5,688 bases of DNA from contig JAJYOQ010000282.1 of the NCBI GenBank assembly GCA_021796135.1, positions 1 through 5,688 on the forward strand. Direction: 5' to 3'. This document shows, in pieces, positions 5,000-5,688 of this stretch. Source of the stretch: Bacteroidota bacterium (lineage in GTDB: Bacteria > Bacteroidota > Ignavibacteria > Ignavibacteriales > Ignavibacteriaceae). Position 1 is the stretch's first letter. Each line of letters starts with the position of its first letter. The translations under genes and the position numbers were made by a program. The notes beneath the pieces were generated by a model. That model worked only from the letters and a program-made list of their open reading frames with translations, was not told where the DNA came from and made no database searches.

Positions 5000-5688
5000 A
5001 TGGGCAGGTTAATAATTATTATGTTGCTGGGTGCGGGAGTATTATTCTCTATTGCCAGCATTAATAACACTAACAGCAACCTGGTTATGGCTTCTGCTAC
5101 TTATTCTGAAAATCAAAGGCTGCAGGCTAAAGACAATGCAGAAAGCGGCATTGAAATGGCAATTATGAAACTGTCCGCAGATACAACCTGGACGGGGATA
5201 ACAAGCAAGCAGCTAGAGAGCGGTGTTGTTACAATATCCGTTGAAAATACTACAAGCGAATTTTATAACGGGCCAAATACAAATTTAGTTAGTGCAAGAC
5301 TAATTACTTCAGTCGGTAATGTCGGCGATCAATATGATACTATTAGATCTGTTATCCAACTGCCTGTTGCGGGAACTTCTAACAACGGTGTGCCTGGATT
5401 TATGGATTATGCAGTATGTACCGGAAATAACTTGACGATGAATGGTAATGTGTCAATTCAGGATGACAATAACACACAGTGGAATGCCAACGTCCATACA
5501 AATGCGGAATTTCAGATGAACGGCAATAATACTATTAAAGGATTTATGACGTATTACAGCGAGGCGCATTCCAATCCGCAATCTAGATTAACAACCAATA
5601 TAGTTCCAAATCAAAATCCCAAAAATCTTCCTCATTTTTATCAGGATTCGATAGTAACTATTCCAACTTTTAATCCGTCCGCATCCAC
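5000..5688 (+). CDS. PilX/GspK-like minor pilin, 3' truncated by window end
   Basis: At least 229 residues, open to the window end. MG is followed by RLIIIMLLGAGVLFSIASI (3-21), again a two-residue leader with no +5 Glu. The following helix contains YSENQRLQAKDNAESGIEMAIMKL (35-58), whose A-E-S-G-I-E core is the hallmark of PilX and GspK-type proteins. A beta-rich region comes next, and from about residue 140 come N-G-N type turns: GNNLTMNGNVSI (142-153) and HTNAEFQMNGNNTIKG (166-181), as in PilX-like proteins with right-handed beta or polymer-forming-like folds. It is the third gene of the minor-pilin operon, 15 nt after the PilW/PulJ-like gene, with a weak GGA before ATG. Expected role: tip or priming component, by analogy only. 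Confidence 0.65.
   Translation, partial: MGRLIIIMLLGAGVLFSIASINNTNSNLVMASATYSENQRLQAKDNAESGIEMAIMKLSADTTWTGITSKQLESGVVTISVENTTSEFYNGPNTNLVSARLITSVGNVGDQYDTIRSVIQLPVAGTSNNGVPGFMDYAVCTGNNLTMNGNVSIQDDNNTQWNANVHTNAEFQMNGNNTIKGFMTYYSEAHSNPQSRLTTNIVPNQNPKNLPHFYQDSIVTIPTFNPSAS

Overview
The window looks like an AT-rich bacterial chromosome, most plausibly from the Bacteroidota/Ignavibacteriota side of the tree. This is an inference from weak or absent Shine-Dalgarno sites, codon use and gene types; no marker gene is present to settle it.

Layout: (1) At 1-65 (+) lies the last 20 codons of a probable left-handed beta-helix (hexapeptide-repeat) acyltransferase or gamma-carbonic-anhydrase-like protein. 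(2) At 236-969 (-) lies a two-gene toxin-antitoxin module, a UPF0175-type antitoxin followed by a DUF3368-type PIN-domain toxin. The genes overlap by GTGA, and the module lies between two copies of a conserved 19-nt element. (3) At 1236-2044 (-) lie two tandem paralogous small pilin-like proteins, closed by a clear hairpin at 1178-1211. (4) From 2045 to 3953 there is a 1.9-kb stretch with no credible gene. It is packed with structure: short GGTAAA/TTTACC palindromes, a cluster of hairpins, a degenerate 21-bp-period repeat about 315 bp long, nested inverted repeats, and a perfect 40-bp direct repeat. (5) At 3954-5688 (+) lies a three-gene operon of minor-pilin-like proteins resembling PilV/MshD, PilW/PulJ and PilX/GspK. 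The last runs off the window end.

The two pilin operons are divergent. Related palindromic elements lie about 115 bp upstream of the left operon and 82 bp upstream of the right one, which suggests co-regulation. Three of the five pilin-like proteins have extremely short leaders (MG), a fourth has MSG, and all lack the glutamate normally at +5 of mature type IV pilins. This looks like a divergent type IV pilus-like or pseudopilus-like system: two small abundant-type subunits on one side and a minor-pilin set (initiation/tip complex) on the other. No secretion ATPase, platform protein or prepilin peptidase is visible in the window.
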